NCBI GenBank assembly: GCA_947364395.1
Contig: CANASS010000042.1
Coordinates: 1-17,008, forward strand
Length of the DNA: 17,008 nt
Source: an uncultured bacterium
Lineage (GTDB): Bacteria > Bacillota > Clostridia > Oscillospirales > Oscillospiraceae
Reading direction: 5' to 3'
The notes below the pieces were generated by a model. The model was not told the origin of the DNA. It saw only the letters and a list, made by a program, of their open reading frames with translations, and did no database searches. Positions 1 to 6,021 of this stretch are shown piece after piece. Every line of letters starts with the position of its first letter. The first letter of the stretch is position 1. A program made the translations under genes and the position numbers.

Positions 1-1
1 T

Positions 2-34
2 TTGTCCAGATATGACGAGGTGCTGTATGAGTGA
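2..34 (+). CDS. istA: 3' end of IS21-family transposase IstA (partial)
   Basis: Only the last ten codons and a TGA (32-34) are visible. They read LSRYDEVLYE, which resembles the 'SxYDxLL' tails that end many IstA transposases. The frame overlaps the istB start by eight bases (ATGAGTGA, 27-34), the usual istA-istB arrangement. IstA is the DDE-type transposase that cuts and joins the element's ends. The call rests on this short tail plus the istB next to it. The rest of the gene lies left of the window. Confidence 0.5.
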   Translation: MSRYDEVLYE

Positions 35-824
35 ATTTACCATGGACAGGCTGAGAGAAAACCTGGAAGCCCTTAAGATGAAAAACACCCTGGAAATCCT
101 GGACAACTACCTGGAACGGGCGGTGGCGGACAAGCTCAACATTGTGGAGGTTTTGGATCACATTTTCTCAGAAGAAGCCAAATCCAAGCGGAGACGGGCC
201 TATGAGAAGCAGATCCAGATGTCTGGCTTTCCCATTAAGAAAACCCTGGACGACTTCGATTTCTCTTTCCAACCCTCCATCGACAAGCGCCAGATCGATG
301 AGTTGGCTACCATGCGCTTCCTGGAAAACGGGGAGAATGTAGTATTCCTCGGCCCGCCCGGCGTGGGCAAGACCCATCTGGCCTCCGCCCTGGGCCTGGT
401 GGCAGCACAGCACCGTTTCTCTACCTACTACATCAACTGCCACCAGCTCATTGAACAGCTCAAGAAGGCCCACTTTGAGAACCGTCTGCCGGATAAGCTC
501 AAGGTTCTGTCCAAGTACAGGATGCTCATCATTGACGAAATCGGCTACCTCCCCATGGACATCCAGGGTGCAAACCTGTTCTTCCAGCTCATTGCCAGAC
601 GGTATGAGAAAACGTCCACTGTCTTTACCTCCAACAAGACCTTCTCCCAGTGGAATGAGGTCTTTGCCGACGTCACCATCGCCTCCGCTATCCTGGATTG
701 TGTCCTGCATCACTGCACCGTTATCAACATCAAGGGTGAGTCTTACCGCCTGAAAGAACGCAAGGAATTTATGCGTCAAAAACAGCAAATCGTGAACACT
801 CTTTTTGAGCAAGGAAACGCTTAG
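27..824 (+). CDS. istB: IS21-family transposition helper ATPase IstB
   Basis: IstB is the AAA+ ATPase that works with IstA to select and remodel target DNA during IS21 transposition. From the chosen start the protein has 265 residues, normal for IstB. It shows Walker A GPPGVGKT (about 109-116), Walker B MLIIDEIG (about 166-173), a SNKTFSQW sensor-like segment and the family tail NIKGESYRLKER. ATG at 27 is preferred because GACGAGG lies six bases upstream and it couples to the istA stop. ATGs at 12 and 42 are in frame but less likely. One oddity: the usual ILDR(V/L)LHH reads ILDCVLHHC, so a normally conserved Arg is Cys (codon TGT, one transition from CGT). That may weaken ATP-dependent function. 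The gene is otherwise intact. The product call is secure; its activity is uncertain. Confidence 0.93.
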   Translation: MSEFTMDRLRENLEALKMKNTLEILDNYLERAVADKLNIVEVLDHIFSEEAKSKRRRAYEKQIQMSGFPIKKTLDDFDFSFQPSIDKRQIDELATMRFLENGENVVFLGPPGVGKTHLASALGLVAAQHRFSTYYINCHQLIEQLKKAHFENRLPDKLKVLSKYRMLIIDEIGYLPMDIQGANLFFQLIARRYEKTSTVFTSNKTFSQWNEVFADVTIASAILDCVLHHCTVINIKGESYRLKERKEFMRQKQQIVNTLFEQGNA

Positions 825-837
825 TTTTCTTACCCCC

Positions 838-873
838 CGCCGAAAAACGACAAAATTTCTTCGGCGTTTTCTT
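838..873 (+). terminator. Rho-independent terminator after istB
   Basis: CGCCGAA (838-844) pairs perfectly with TTCGGCG (860-866) around a 15-base A-rich loop and is followed by TTTTCTT. It starts 13 bases after the istB stop and most simply ends the istAB transcript. Confidence 0.6.
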
Positions 874-874
874 A

Positions 875-902
875 CAATTTCAAATTGGCGTTGACAGTGT
901 CA
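875..902 (+). mobile_element. Possible right end of the IS21-family element
   Basis: This stretch holds the palindrome CAATTTCAAATTG (875-887), then a near-palindromic TGACAGTGTCA (892-902) ending in CA. IS21-type ends read TG inwards on both sides, and this segment read inwards begins TGACACTGTCA. The distance from istB (about 80 bases) is reasonable. The left end and target duplication are outside the window, so the boundary is a guess. The end could lie further right. Confidence 0.3.
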
Positions 903-1160
903 CGGGCAGAATCATCCGCAAGTAAAGTCTCTGGAAAGTCGGTGGAAAATTCGTACTGTTTAACGCGGTGCTGTTTCTGGATGTGATCGCGCCTTTTTCG
1001 CTTTAGAGATGCTAGAAGATATGCTGTAAAGCAGTTTTACAGGGCGAACGCTTCGTTTTGACCATCGTTTCGTTGTTCCACGGGACAGCCTCCTTTGCCT
1101 GATTTTTTAGGAAAGTCAGACGAAGGGGCGGCCCACGGCAGTGGACGCGGAGCCGTATAG
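903..1160. other. Gene-free scar next to the insertion sequence
   Basis: No convincing gene is seen. It contains an imperfect direct repeat around 931-953 (TGGAAAGTCG then TGGAAAATTCG) and a perfect hairpin CTGTAAA/TTTACAG at 1024-1042. On the minus strand it also has a strong AAAGGAGG followed by a very short reading frame, listed separately. Short frames in several phases break quickly, as expected for decayed or non-coding DNA. Confidence 0.4.
1037..1081 (-). CDS. Possible 14-residue mini-ORF with strong RBS
   Basis: On the minus strand AAAGGAGG (1096-1089) sits seven bases before a GTG at 1081. The frame reads VEQRNDGQNEAFAL and stops at TAA (1039-1037). That stop lies inside the perfect hairpin at 1024-1042. 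The ribosome site is as good as any in the window, but the product is tiny and no promoter is evident. It may be a leader peptide, the truncated start of a lost gene, or chance. I do not recognise the peptide. Confidence 0.2.
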   Translation of the reverse strand: MEQRNDGQNEAFAL

Positions 1161-1169
1161 GAACAAAGA

Positions 1170-1207
1170 AACAGCCGGGCTCGTACCGAGGTACAATACC
1201 GGCTGTT
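1170..1207 (-). terminator. Two-tier hairpin, terminator-like on the minus strand
   Basis: AACAGCCGG (1170-1178) pairs perfectly with CCGGCTGTT (1199-1207). Inside it, GTACC (1183-1187) pairs with GGTAC (1190-1194) across a two-base turn. On the minus strand the stem is followed by TCTTTGTTCC, a weak U-rich tail; on the plus strand there is no tail. It may end read-through from the BlaR1-like gene, or be the boundary left by a rearrangement. Confidence 0.4.
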
Positions 1208-1211
1208 AGTC

Positions 1212-1412
1212 TGGCATTGGGAGATCCGTCTCTATCTGGGCCTGTGCGTGCTTGCCGGCTTTCTCCCCCTGATCCCCCTGCTGTGCGGCGCACTGTGGAT
1301 GATCTACCCCTCGGTGGTATGCGTTGGCTTCAGCGCGGTTCTTCTGTCCACCCTGGTCCTCTTCCGGGGCGCGGCGCTGCGGGCGGAGATCATCCGGCGC
1401 GGGCACCTGTAA
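1212..1412 (+). pseudogene. C-terminal remnant of an unknown two-helix membrane protein
   Basis: An open frame with no start codon reads WHWEIRLYLGLCVLAG, then a Leu/Pro-rich hydrophobic stretch, a short turn (WMIYPS), a second hydrophobic stretch and a basic tail RAEIIRRGHL before TAA (1410-1412). Two predicted membrane helices followed by a positively charged end look like real protein-coding sequence, with GC-rich third positions like the good genes nearby. The frame stays open back to 1161, but that part runs through the hairpin at 1170-1207 and looks non-coding. The 5' part of the gene seems to have been deleted. I do not recognise the family. It is the only membrane-protein trace beside the BlaI/M56 pair and could be a lost target of it, which is speculation. 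Confidence 0.5.
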
Positions 1413-1439
1413 AATACGGCGGCAGACGGCTCCATCAAG

Positions 1440-1480
1440 GCGAAACGGCTTCCGTTTCGCGGCAGCGCAGCAGAGGCTGC
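1440..1480. repeat. Adjacent perfect hairpins, function unknown
   Basis: GCGAAACGG (1440-1448) and CCGTTTCGC (1452-1460) form a perfect nine-pair stem with a three-base loop. Next to it GCAGC (1462-1466) can pair with GCTGC (1476-1480). Neither has a T tract on either side. Confidence 0.45.
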
Positions 1481-1509
1481 AAATACGGAGATCTTCTATA
1501 CATAAGCAG

Positions 1510-1542
1510 AGGGCCCAGAGACTGGTACAATCTCTGGGCCCT
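1510..1542 (-). terminator. Strong hairpin after the BlaR1-like gene
   Basis: AGGGCCCAGAGA (1510-1521) pairs perfectly over 12 bases with TCTCTGGGCCCT (1531-1542), nine-base loop. It lies 18 bases beyond the stop of the M56 gene on the minus strand. The downstream tail (CTGCTTATGTATAG) is only modestly U-rich, so termination is likely but not textbook. It may act in both directions, facing the remnant gene. Confidence 0.6.
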
Positions 1543-1560
1543 GCGCTATGATTCAGCGGC

Positions 1561-3054
1561 TCAACAATTCACGAATCCAGCCACAGACACATCGTTGGAA
1601 CTGCCGTTTACTACGCAGACATAGTAGACGCCATGAGCAGTAATGGAAAAATCATGGTTCACAGACCCGCTTGCAGCGAGTACATAACGAAAAGCACCAT
1701 TGGAATCAACAATGCCAACCTGCACATCGGAAGACGCAGGTGAGATTGCGACAGTGACGTTGATTTTTTCACCAGCCTCCATGCTGCACGCTTTCGTGGC
1801 GGCAGCTTTTGCGCCGAAAGGAACATCCCAGCTGATGGTTTTCACGTCGCTGGCATCGCTGACCAAATCCATACGAACCGCTGTCGAAAGATCGAGCGTG
1901 GAGGTATATTCCGTCACTTGTTCAGCGTCCGAGGTATCGACAACGGTGACCATGCCGGTATCCTCACATTTATATGCTTTGATGATATCGTTCTGTTCGA
2001 CCCTAAAGCTAAGCGCACTAAGCGCAAAGTCATCTGTTCCGTTGTCGTTGTCAACAGACGCGGCCAGTGCGGTAGTGGCCAAGCACCCCACGACGAGGGC
2101 AATGGCGAGCACCAGCCCCAGCAGGGAGCGGGTCTTTTTATTAGAGTTCAACATAATCGAAATTCTCCTTTTGAGTTTGTATCGGCATGAGGCAAATGAA
2201 ACATACAGTTTCGGCCCTGCATACTGAGAGGCGGGAGCGTAATCGATCAGAAGGCGGCCATATTCTTTGCGTTGGTCACGGTCAAGGGAGCTGACGACCT
2301 GCTCATCGCAGGAGGTTTCCAGCCAGCGGCTAAAATCCCGATTCAACAGGTAAACGATGGGATTGAACCAGTGAGCACACCGCACCATCAGGAACAGCAG
2401 CTTCTTCCACAGATCTTTTCGCCGGAAGTGGGTCAGCTCATGCGCCAGGATGAACCGGGCGTTGCCGTCCGGCAGATGCTCCGAGGGCAGTAAAATCGTT
2501 GGGCGGAAAAATCCGACCAGCATGGGGCTTTGCGCCAAGGGCGAGGCCAGCAAACGAACATCGCCGCCAATTCCAGCGAGACGGGCTTCTTCCACGGCAA
2601 TCTGTTGAAGGCGGCTGTTTACCTTGTTGCCCGCCTGCTCAATCAGGCGGCGGTAGCGCAGAAGTCTCCAGACATTCCAGAGGACAAGGCTGACGGCCAC
2701 CCAAAGCCACAAAACCGCGGCCCGTTCAAGCACCGTCCCCCAGTCGATCCCGGCAGTTGGTAACGGCTGTGGAGTTAACATATCCACGCCAGCCGGAGAA
2801 CCCGGCAGGAACGCTGGTTCAACACCGCCGCCAAACGAAATGACAGGCGGCGAGACGCTGTAAGGAACTGGGATAAACTCCCACAACTTGTAGACGGGCA
2901 GAACAAACAGCAGAGATACCGCTACGATCCCATGATAGCGCCAGCTTTGGCTTAAATGATTGCCACTGACTGCCGCCAGCAGTTTCAGCAGGATATAGCC
3001 GACACTACCTGTAACGCTGAGTATAACGGCGGCAGGAAACAAATTTACAGCCAT
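1561..3054 (-). CDS. BlaR1/MecR1-like M56-family membrane metalloprotease sensor
   Basis: M56 proteins sense an outside signal and cleave, or trigger cleavage of, a BlaI-type repressor. This 497-residue protein has a hydrophobic N terminus (about 5-30 and 42-60), another helix at about 112-130, and a cytosolic zinc protease region with HELTH (205-209) and the conserved ETSCDE (246-251). A last membrane segment lies at about 311-332. The C-terminal 165 residues should be outside the cell. In BlaR1 that part is a penicillin-binding domain with SxxK; here it is shorter, rich in Ser, Val and Asp, looks like beta strands, and I see no SxxK/SxN/KTG set. The ligand is therefore probably not a beta-lactam. 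The start is two bases after the blaI stop with GAGGAGA inside the end of blaI, so the genes are translationally close. Family call strong, signal unknown. Confidence 0.87.
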   Translation of the reverse strand: MAVNLFPAAVILSVTGSVGYILLKLLAAVSGNHLSQSWRYHGIVAVSLLFVLPVYKLWEFIPVPYSVSPPVISFGGGVEPAFLPGSPAGVDMLTPQPLPTAGIDWGTVLERAAVLWLWVAVSLVLWNVWRLLRYRRLIEQAGNKVNSRLQQIAVEEARLAGIGGDVRLLASPLAQSPMLVGFFRPTILLPSEHLPDGNARFILAHELTHFRRKDLWKKLLFLMVRCAHWFNPIVYLLNRDFSRWLETSCDEQVVSSLDRDQRKEYGRLLIDYAPASQYAGPKLYVSFASCRYKLKRRISIMLNSNKKTRSLLGLVLAIALVVGCLATTALAASVDNDNGTDDFALSALSFRVEQNDIIKAYKCEDTGMVTVVDTSDAEQVTEYTSTLDLSTAVRMDLVSDASDVKTISWDVPFGAKAAATKACSMEAGEKINVTVAISPASSDVQVGIVDSNGAFRYVLAASGSVNHDFSITAHGVYYVCVVNGSSNDVSVAGFVNC

Positions 3055-3055
3055 C

Positions 3056-3436
3056 TCATGTCTCCTCGTCCAGCCACGCCCTCAGCTCCTCGCGGTCCTT
3101 CGCGGAGAGCGGCGTATCGCCGCAGAGCGCGGCAAAGAACTTGGTCACCGACCCCTGGTACATGGTATCCAGCAACTCCTGGGCGATGCTTTGCTGATAT
3201 GCCGCCCGTGTCTGGATCGGGTGGTAATAGGGGACCCGCCCCCTGCGAACGGAACCCACCAGCCCCTTTTGACTGAGCCGCGACAAAAACGTGGCCAGCG
3301 TGGGGGCTTTCCAGACCTTGCCCCGTTGCTCGGCAAAATGCCCTATCAGTTCAGCCGCCGACATGGGCGCTTCGGAGTTCCACAGCACCTCCATGATCTC
3401 AGCTTCTGTTTCAGACATTTTTTTGGATCGATCCAT
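3056..3436 (-). CDS. blaI: BlaI/MecI-family transcriptional repressor
   Basis: BlaI-type proteins are small winged-helix dimers that repress their own operon and targets until cleaved in response to the partner M56 protein. This one has 126 residues, the family's usual size. The N-terminal half carries the winged-helix pattern (SETEAEIMEVLWNSEAP, then TLATFLSRLSQKGLV and a wing with RRGRVPYYHP); the rest is a helical dimerisation part. ATG at 3436 is chosen because AGGAGG (3450-3445) is eight bases upstream and the protein then matches the family. The frame is open further upstream, to 3508, but that part runs through the promoter. The gene is followed by the M56 gene in the same operon. No beta-lactamase or PBP2a gene is nearby, so the symbol indicates family only, not resistance. 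Confidence 0.9.
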   Translation of the reverse strand: MDRSKKMSETEAEIMEVLWNSEAPMSAAELIGHFAEQRGKVWKAPTLATFLSRLSQKGLVGSVRRGRVPYYHPIQTRAAYQQSIAQELLDTMYQGSVTKFFAALCGDTPLSAKDREELRAWLDEET

Positions 3437-3461
3437 ATAGTCACCCTCCTGTCCCAGTGCG

Positions 3462-3472
3462 TCCACTGTGGA
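3462..3472. promoter_or_regulatory. Palindrome at the predicted blaI transcription start
   Basis: TCCACTGTGGA is a perfect 11-base palindrome placed 8-18 bases downstream of the -10 box, about where transcription would begin. A repressor bound here would block the promoter, so it is a candidate autoregulatory operator. It does not match the classical BlaI TACA/TGTA half-sites well. Confidence 0.3.
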
Positions 3473-3479
3473 TGATCCA

Positions 3480-3508
3480 ATCCTACTACAAAGGCATAGA
3501 AATGTCAA
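3480..3508 (-). promoter_or_regulatory. Promoter of the blaI-M56 operon
   Basis: On the minus strand a perfect -35 TTGACA (3508-3503) is separated by 17 bases from TAGGAT (3485-3480), four of six matches to a sigma-A -10 box. It lies about 44 bases before the blaI ATG, with the RBS between. Confidence 0.75.
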
Positions 3509-3514
3509 CCATTA

Positions 3515-3534
3515 TTTTTACGTCATTGTAAAAA
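3515..3534. promoter_or_regulatory. Inverted repeat just upstream of the blaI -35 box
   Basis: TTTTTAC (3515-3521) and GTAAAAA (3528-3534) form a perfect dyad with a six-base centre. Its core TTACGTCATTGTAA resembles a BlaI-type TTACA...TGTAA operator with one half altered. It ends seven bases upstream of the -35 box. It also supplies the T-rich stretch that follows the purC hairpin, so it may serve termination as well. Confidence 0.4.
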
Positions 3535-3541
3535 TATAGAC

Positions 3542-3570
3542 GACCCGTGCAGCCAATAACTGCACGGGTC
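3542..3570 (-). terminator. Terminator closing the glutamine/purine cluster after purC
   Basis: GACCCGTGCAG (3542-3552) pairs perfectly with CTGCACGGGTC (3560-3570), 11 pairs and a seven-base loop. On the minus strand it is followed by GTCTATATTTTTAC, so the U tract begins a few bases after the stem. It sits about 95 bases after the purC stop and directly before the blaI promoter. Confidence 0.7.
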
Positions 3571-3665
3571 AATGTCATCTGCCGGCCCTGTCTGCGGCCC
3601 ACCTGCGGAGCGCCGTCCGCCCTCGTCCTGCCGCCGCAGCCATTCCCGGCCGCGCTATGTCTCCG

Positions 3666-4379
3666 TCAAAAACTGCCGCGCAGCCGCTCCATCACCCGGC
3701 GGTAGGCATCTTCCACTCCGCCCAGGTCCCGGCGGAAGCGGTCCTTGTCCAGCTTTTCCCGTGTTTTGGCGTCCCACAGGCGGCAGGTATCGGGACTGAT
3801 CTCATCCGCCAGCACGATGGTCCCATCGGGCAGACGGCCGAACTCCACTTTGAAGTCTACCAGAATGACGCCCCTGTCCGCCCAAATCTCCCTGAGCAGC
3901 CGGTTGATTTGAAAAGCATAGCCCCGGATCAGGGCCAGCTCCGCCCGTGTGGCCAGCTTCAATGCCGCCGCGTGGTCATCATTGAGCAGCGGGTCACCCA
4001 GTTCGTCATTTTTGTAGGAAAATTCCAGAGTCGGCTCATCAAAGGCCGTCCCTTCCTCCACACCGTATCGCTTGGAGAAGGAGCCCGCCGCCAAATTTCG
4101 CACAATGACCTCCAGCGGCACAATGGAGACCCGCTTCACCAACGTTTCCCGAGGGCCCAGCTCCCGGACAAAGTGAGTGGGGACCCCCTGTCTTTCCAGC
4201 CGCGCCATCAGCAGATTGCTCATTTGGTTATTGATGACTCCCTTTCCCTGGATGGTCCCCTTTTTCGCTCCATTGAACGCGGTGGCGTCGTCTTTATAGG
4301 ACACGATGAGCAGTTCGGGATCTTGGGTCGCATAGACCCTTTTTGCCTTTCCCTCATAAAGTAATGTCTGCTTTTCCAT
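3666..4379 (-). CDS. purC: Phosphoribosylaminoimidazole-succinocarboxamide (SAICAR) synthase
   Basis: PurC joins aspartate to CAIR with ATP, giving SAICAR in de novo purine synthesis in the cytosol. The 237-residue protein is full length for the bacterial family. It carries the ATP-binding start LLYEGKAKRVY (about 6-16), the signature VPLEVIVRNLAAGSF, the LVDFKVEFGR strand and the conserved LADEISPDTCRLWD. ATG at 4379 has GGAGG seven bases upstream and lies 19 bases after the pyrG stop. It is the last gene of the long minus-strand cluster and the only one downstream of the amtB fusion that does not use glutamine. Confidence 0.97.
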   Translation of the reverse strand: MEKQTLLYEGKAKRVYATQDPELLIVSYKDDATAFNGAKKGTIQGKGVINNQMSNLLMARLERQGVPTHFVRELGPRETLVKRVSIVPLEVIVRNLAAGSFSKRYGVEEGTAFDEPTLEFSYKNDELGDPLLNDDHAAALKLATRAELALIRGYAFQINRLLREIWADRGVILVDFKVEFGRLPDGTIVLADEISPDTCRLWDAKTREKLDKDRFRRDLGGVEDAYRRVMERLRGSF

Positions 4380-4398
4380 TCTCTTTCCTCCATGTATC

Positions 4399-6015
4399 TC
4401 AAATTTCGGAATCGGCCTTGCGTTTCCGCTCCATCGACGCTGCCACGAACTCCCGAAACAGCGGGTGGGCCCGGTTGGGCCGGGACTTCAGCTCCGGGTG
4501 GAACTGCCCCGCCGCGAACCAGGGGTGATCCGGCAGCTCGATAACCTCCACCAGCCGCCCGTCCGGGGACAGGCCGGACAAAACCAGTCCCGCCTGTTCC
4601 AGCCGCTCCCGGTAGTCGTTGTTGAACTCGTAGCGGTGGCGGTGGCGCTCGCTGATCTCCCGCGTGCCGTAGACAGCCGCGGCCAGGGAGCCCTCCTTTA
4701 ACCGGCAGGGGTAGCTTCCCAGCCGCATGGTGCCGCCCTTGGCCGTCACCCCCACCTGATTGGGCATCAGGTCGATGACGGGGTGGGGCGTTTGGGGGTC
4801 CAGCTCGGCGGAGTGGGCGCCCGCCAGCCCGCACACATTTCGGGCGAACTCCACCACCGCCAGCTGCATCCCCAGGCAGATACCCAGGAAGGGGACCTTG
4901 TTTTCCCGGGCGTGTCGGATGGCCTCGATTTTGCCCTCCACGCCCCGGCCCCCGAAGCCGCCGGGCACCAAAATTCCATGAACACCCGACAGCAGGCGGT
5001 CTGCCGTACCCGCCGTGACCTCCTCGGAATTGACCCAGCGGATGTCCACCGAGACGCCATTTTCGATACCCCCGTGGGTCAGCGCCTCCGCCACCGACAG
5101 ATATGCGTCGTGGAGCCCCACGTACTTGCCTACCAGGGCGATGGTGACGGCTCCCGCGGGATGCTTGGCCCGGTGGACCATGGCGGTCCACTCGGTGAGG
5201 TCCGGCGCGTGGCAGATCAGCCCCAGCCGCCGCACCACCACGTCCGCCAACCCCTCCCGCTCCAGCATCAGGGGCACCTCGTACAGCAGGTCCGCCGTCA
5301 GGTTGGGGATGGCGTGGTCCGCCGGAATATTGCAAAACAAGGAGATCTTATCCAGAATGTCCCGGGGGATGGGGGAATCGCTGCGGCACATGATCACATC
5401 GGGCTGAATGCCCAGGCTGAGCAGCTCCTTGGCGGAGTGCTGGGTGGGCTTGGACTTCAGCTCCCCGGAGCCGGGGATGGACACGATGAGGGACACATGG
5501 ATGAACATCACGTTCTGCCGCCCCCGCTCGGCAGCCACCTGCCGGATGGCCTCCAAAAAGGGCTGACTCTCGATGTCGCCCACGGTGCCGCCGATCTCCA
5601 CAATGGCCGCGTCGGCGTCCTCTCCCTCCAGGGAGTAGATGTGCCGCTTGATCTCGTCGGTGATATGGGGGATGATCTGCACCGTGCCCCCTAAATAGTC
5701 CCCCTCCCGCTCCCGGTTGAGGACGTTCCAGTAGACCCGCCCGGCGGACACCGAGGAGTTCACGGTGAGGTTTTCGTCGATGAACCGCTCGTAGTGGCCC
5801 AAATCCAGGTCGGTCTCCGCCCCGTCGTCGGTGACGAACACCTCCCCATGCTGGTAGGGGGACATGGTGCCCGGGTCCACATTGAGGTAGGGGTCCAGCT
5901 TCTGCACCCGCACCCGCAGCCCCCGCTGCTTCAAAAGTCGGCCCAGGGACGCCGCCGTGATGCCCTTGCCCAGCCCGGACACCACCCCGCCAGTGACAAA
6001 AATATACTTTGTCAT
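4399..6015 (-). CDS. pyrG: CTP synthase
   Basis: PyrG aminates UTP to CTP with ATP and glutamine. The 538-residue protein has both expected parts. The N-terminal amidoligase domain has the P-loop-like VVSGLGKGITAASLG (11-25) and the conserved YLNVDPGTMSPYQHGEVFVT. The C-terminal class I glutaminase has its nucleophile in GICLGMQ (Cys380) and the His506-Glu508 pair in QFHPE. ATG at 6015 follows the guaA stop by six bases, with GGGAG placed inside the end of guaA, so the two are probably co-translated. Nothing is missing. Regulation probably follows the whole cluster, since no promoter is visible in the six-base gap. Confidence 0.98.
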   Translation of the reverse strand: MTKYIFVTGGVVSGLGKGITAASLGRLLKQRGLRVRVQKLDPYLNVDPGTMSPYQHGEVFVTDDGAETDLDLGHYERFIDENLTVNSSVSAGRVYWNVLNREREGDYLGGTVQIIPHITDEIKRHIYSLEGEDADAAIVEIGGTVGDIESQPFLEAIRQVAAERGRQNVMFIHVSLIVSIPGSGELKSKPTQHSAKELLSLGIQPDVIMCRSDSPIPRDILDKISLFCNIPADHAIPNLTADLLYEVPLMLEREGLADVVVRRLGLICHAPDLTEWTAMVHRAKHPAGAVTIALVGKYVGLHDAYLSVAEALTHGGIENGVSVDIRWVNSEEVTAGTADRLLSGVHGILVPGGFGGRGVEGKIEAIRHARENKVPFLGICLGMQLAVVEFARNVCGLAGAHSAELDPQTPHPVIDLMPNQVGVTAKGGTMRLGSYPCRLKEGSLAAAVYGTREISERHRHRYEFNNDYRERLEQAGLVLSGLSPDGRLVEVIELPDHPWFAAGQFHPELKSRPNRAHPLFREFVAASMERKRKADSEI

Positions 6016-6021
6016 ACAAAT

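Noticed and set aside
1561..3436. Beta-lactam resistance regulator operon
   Set aside because: The repressor and protease match the family, but the sensor domain lacks penicillin-binding motifs and no beta-lactamase gene is adjacent.
3571..3665. Short minus-strand frame after purC (about 22 codons, Ala/Arg-rich)
   Set aside because: It has a poor ribosome site, biased composition and no recognisable feature.
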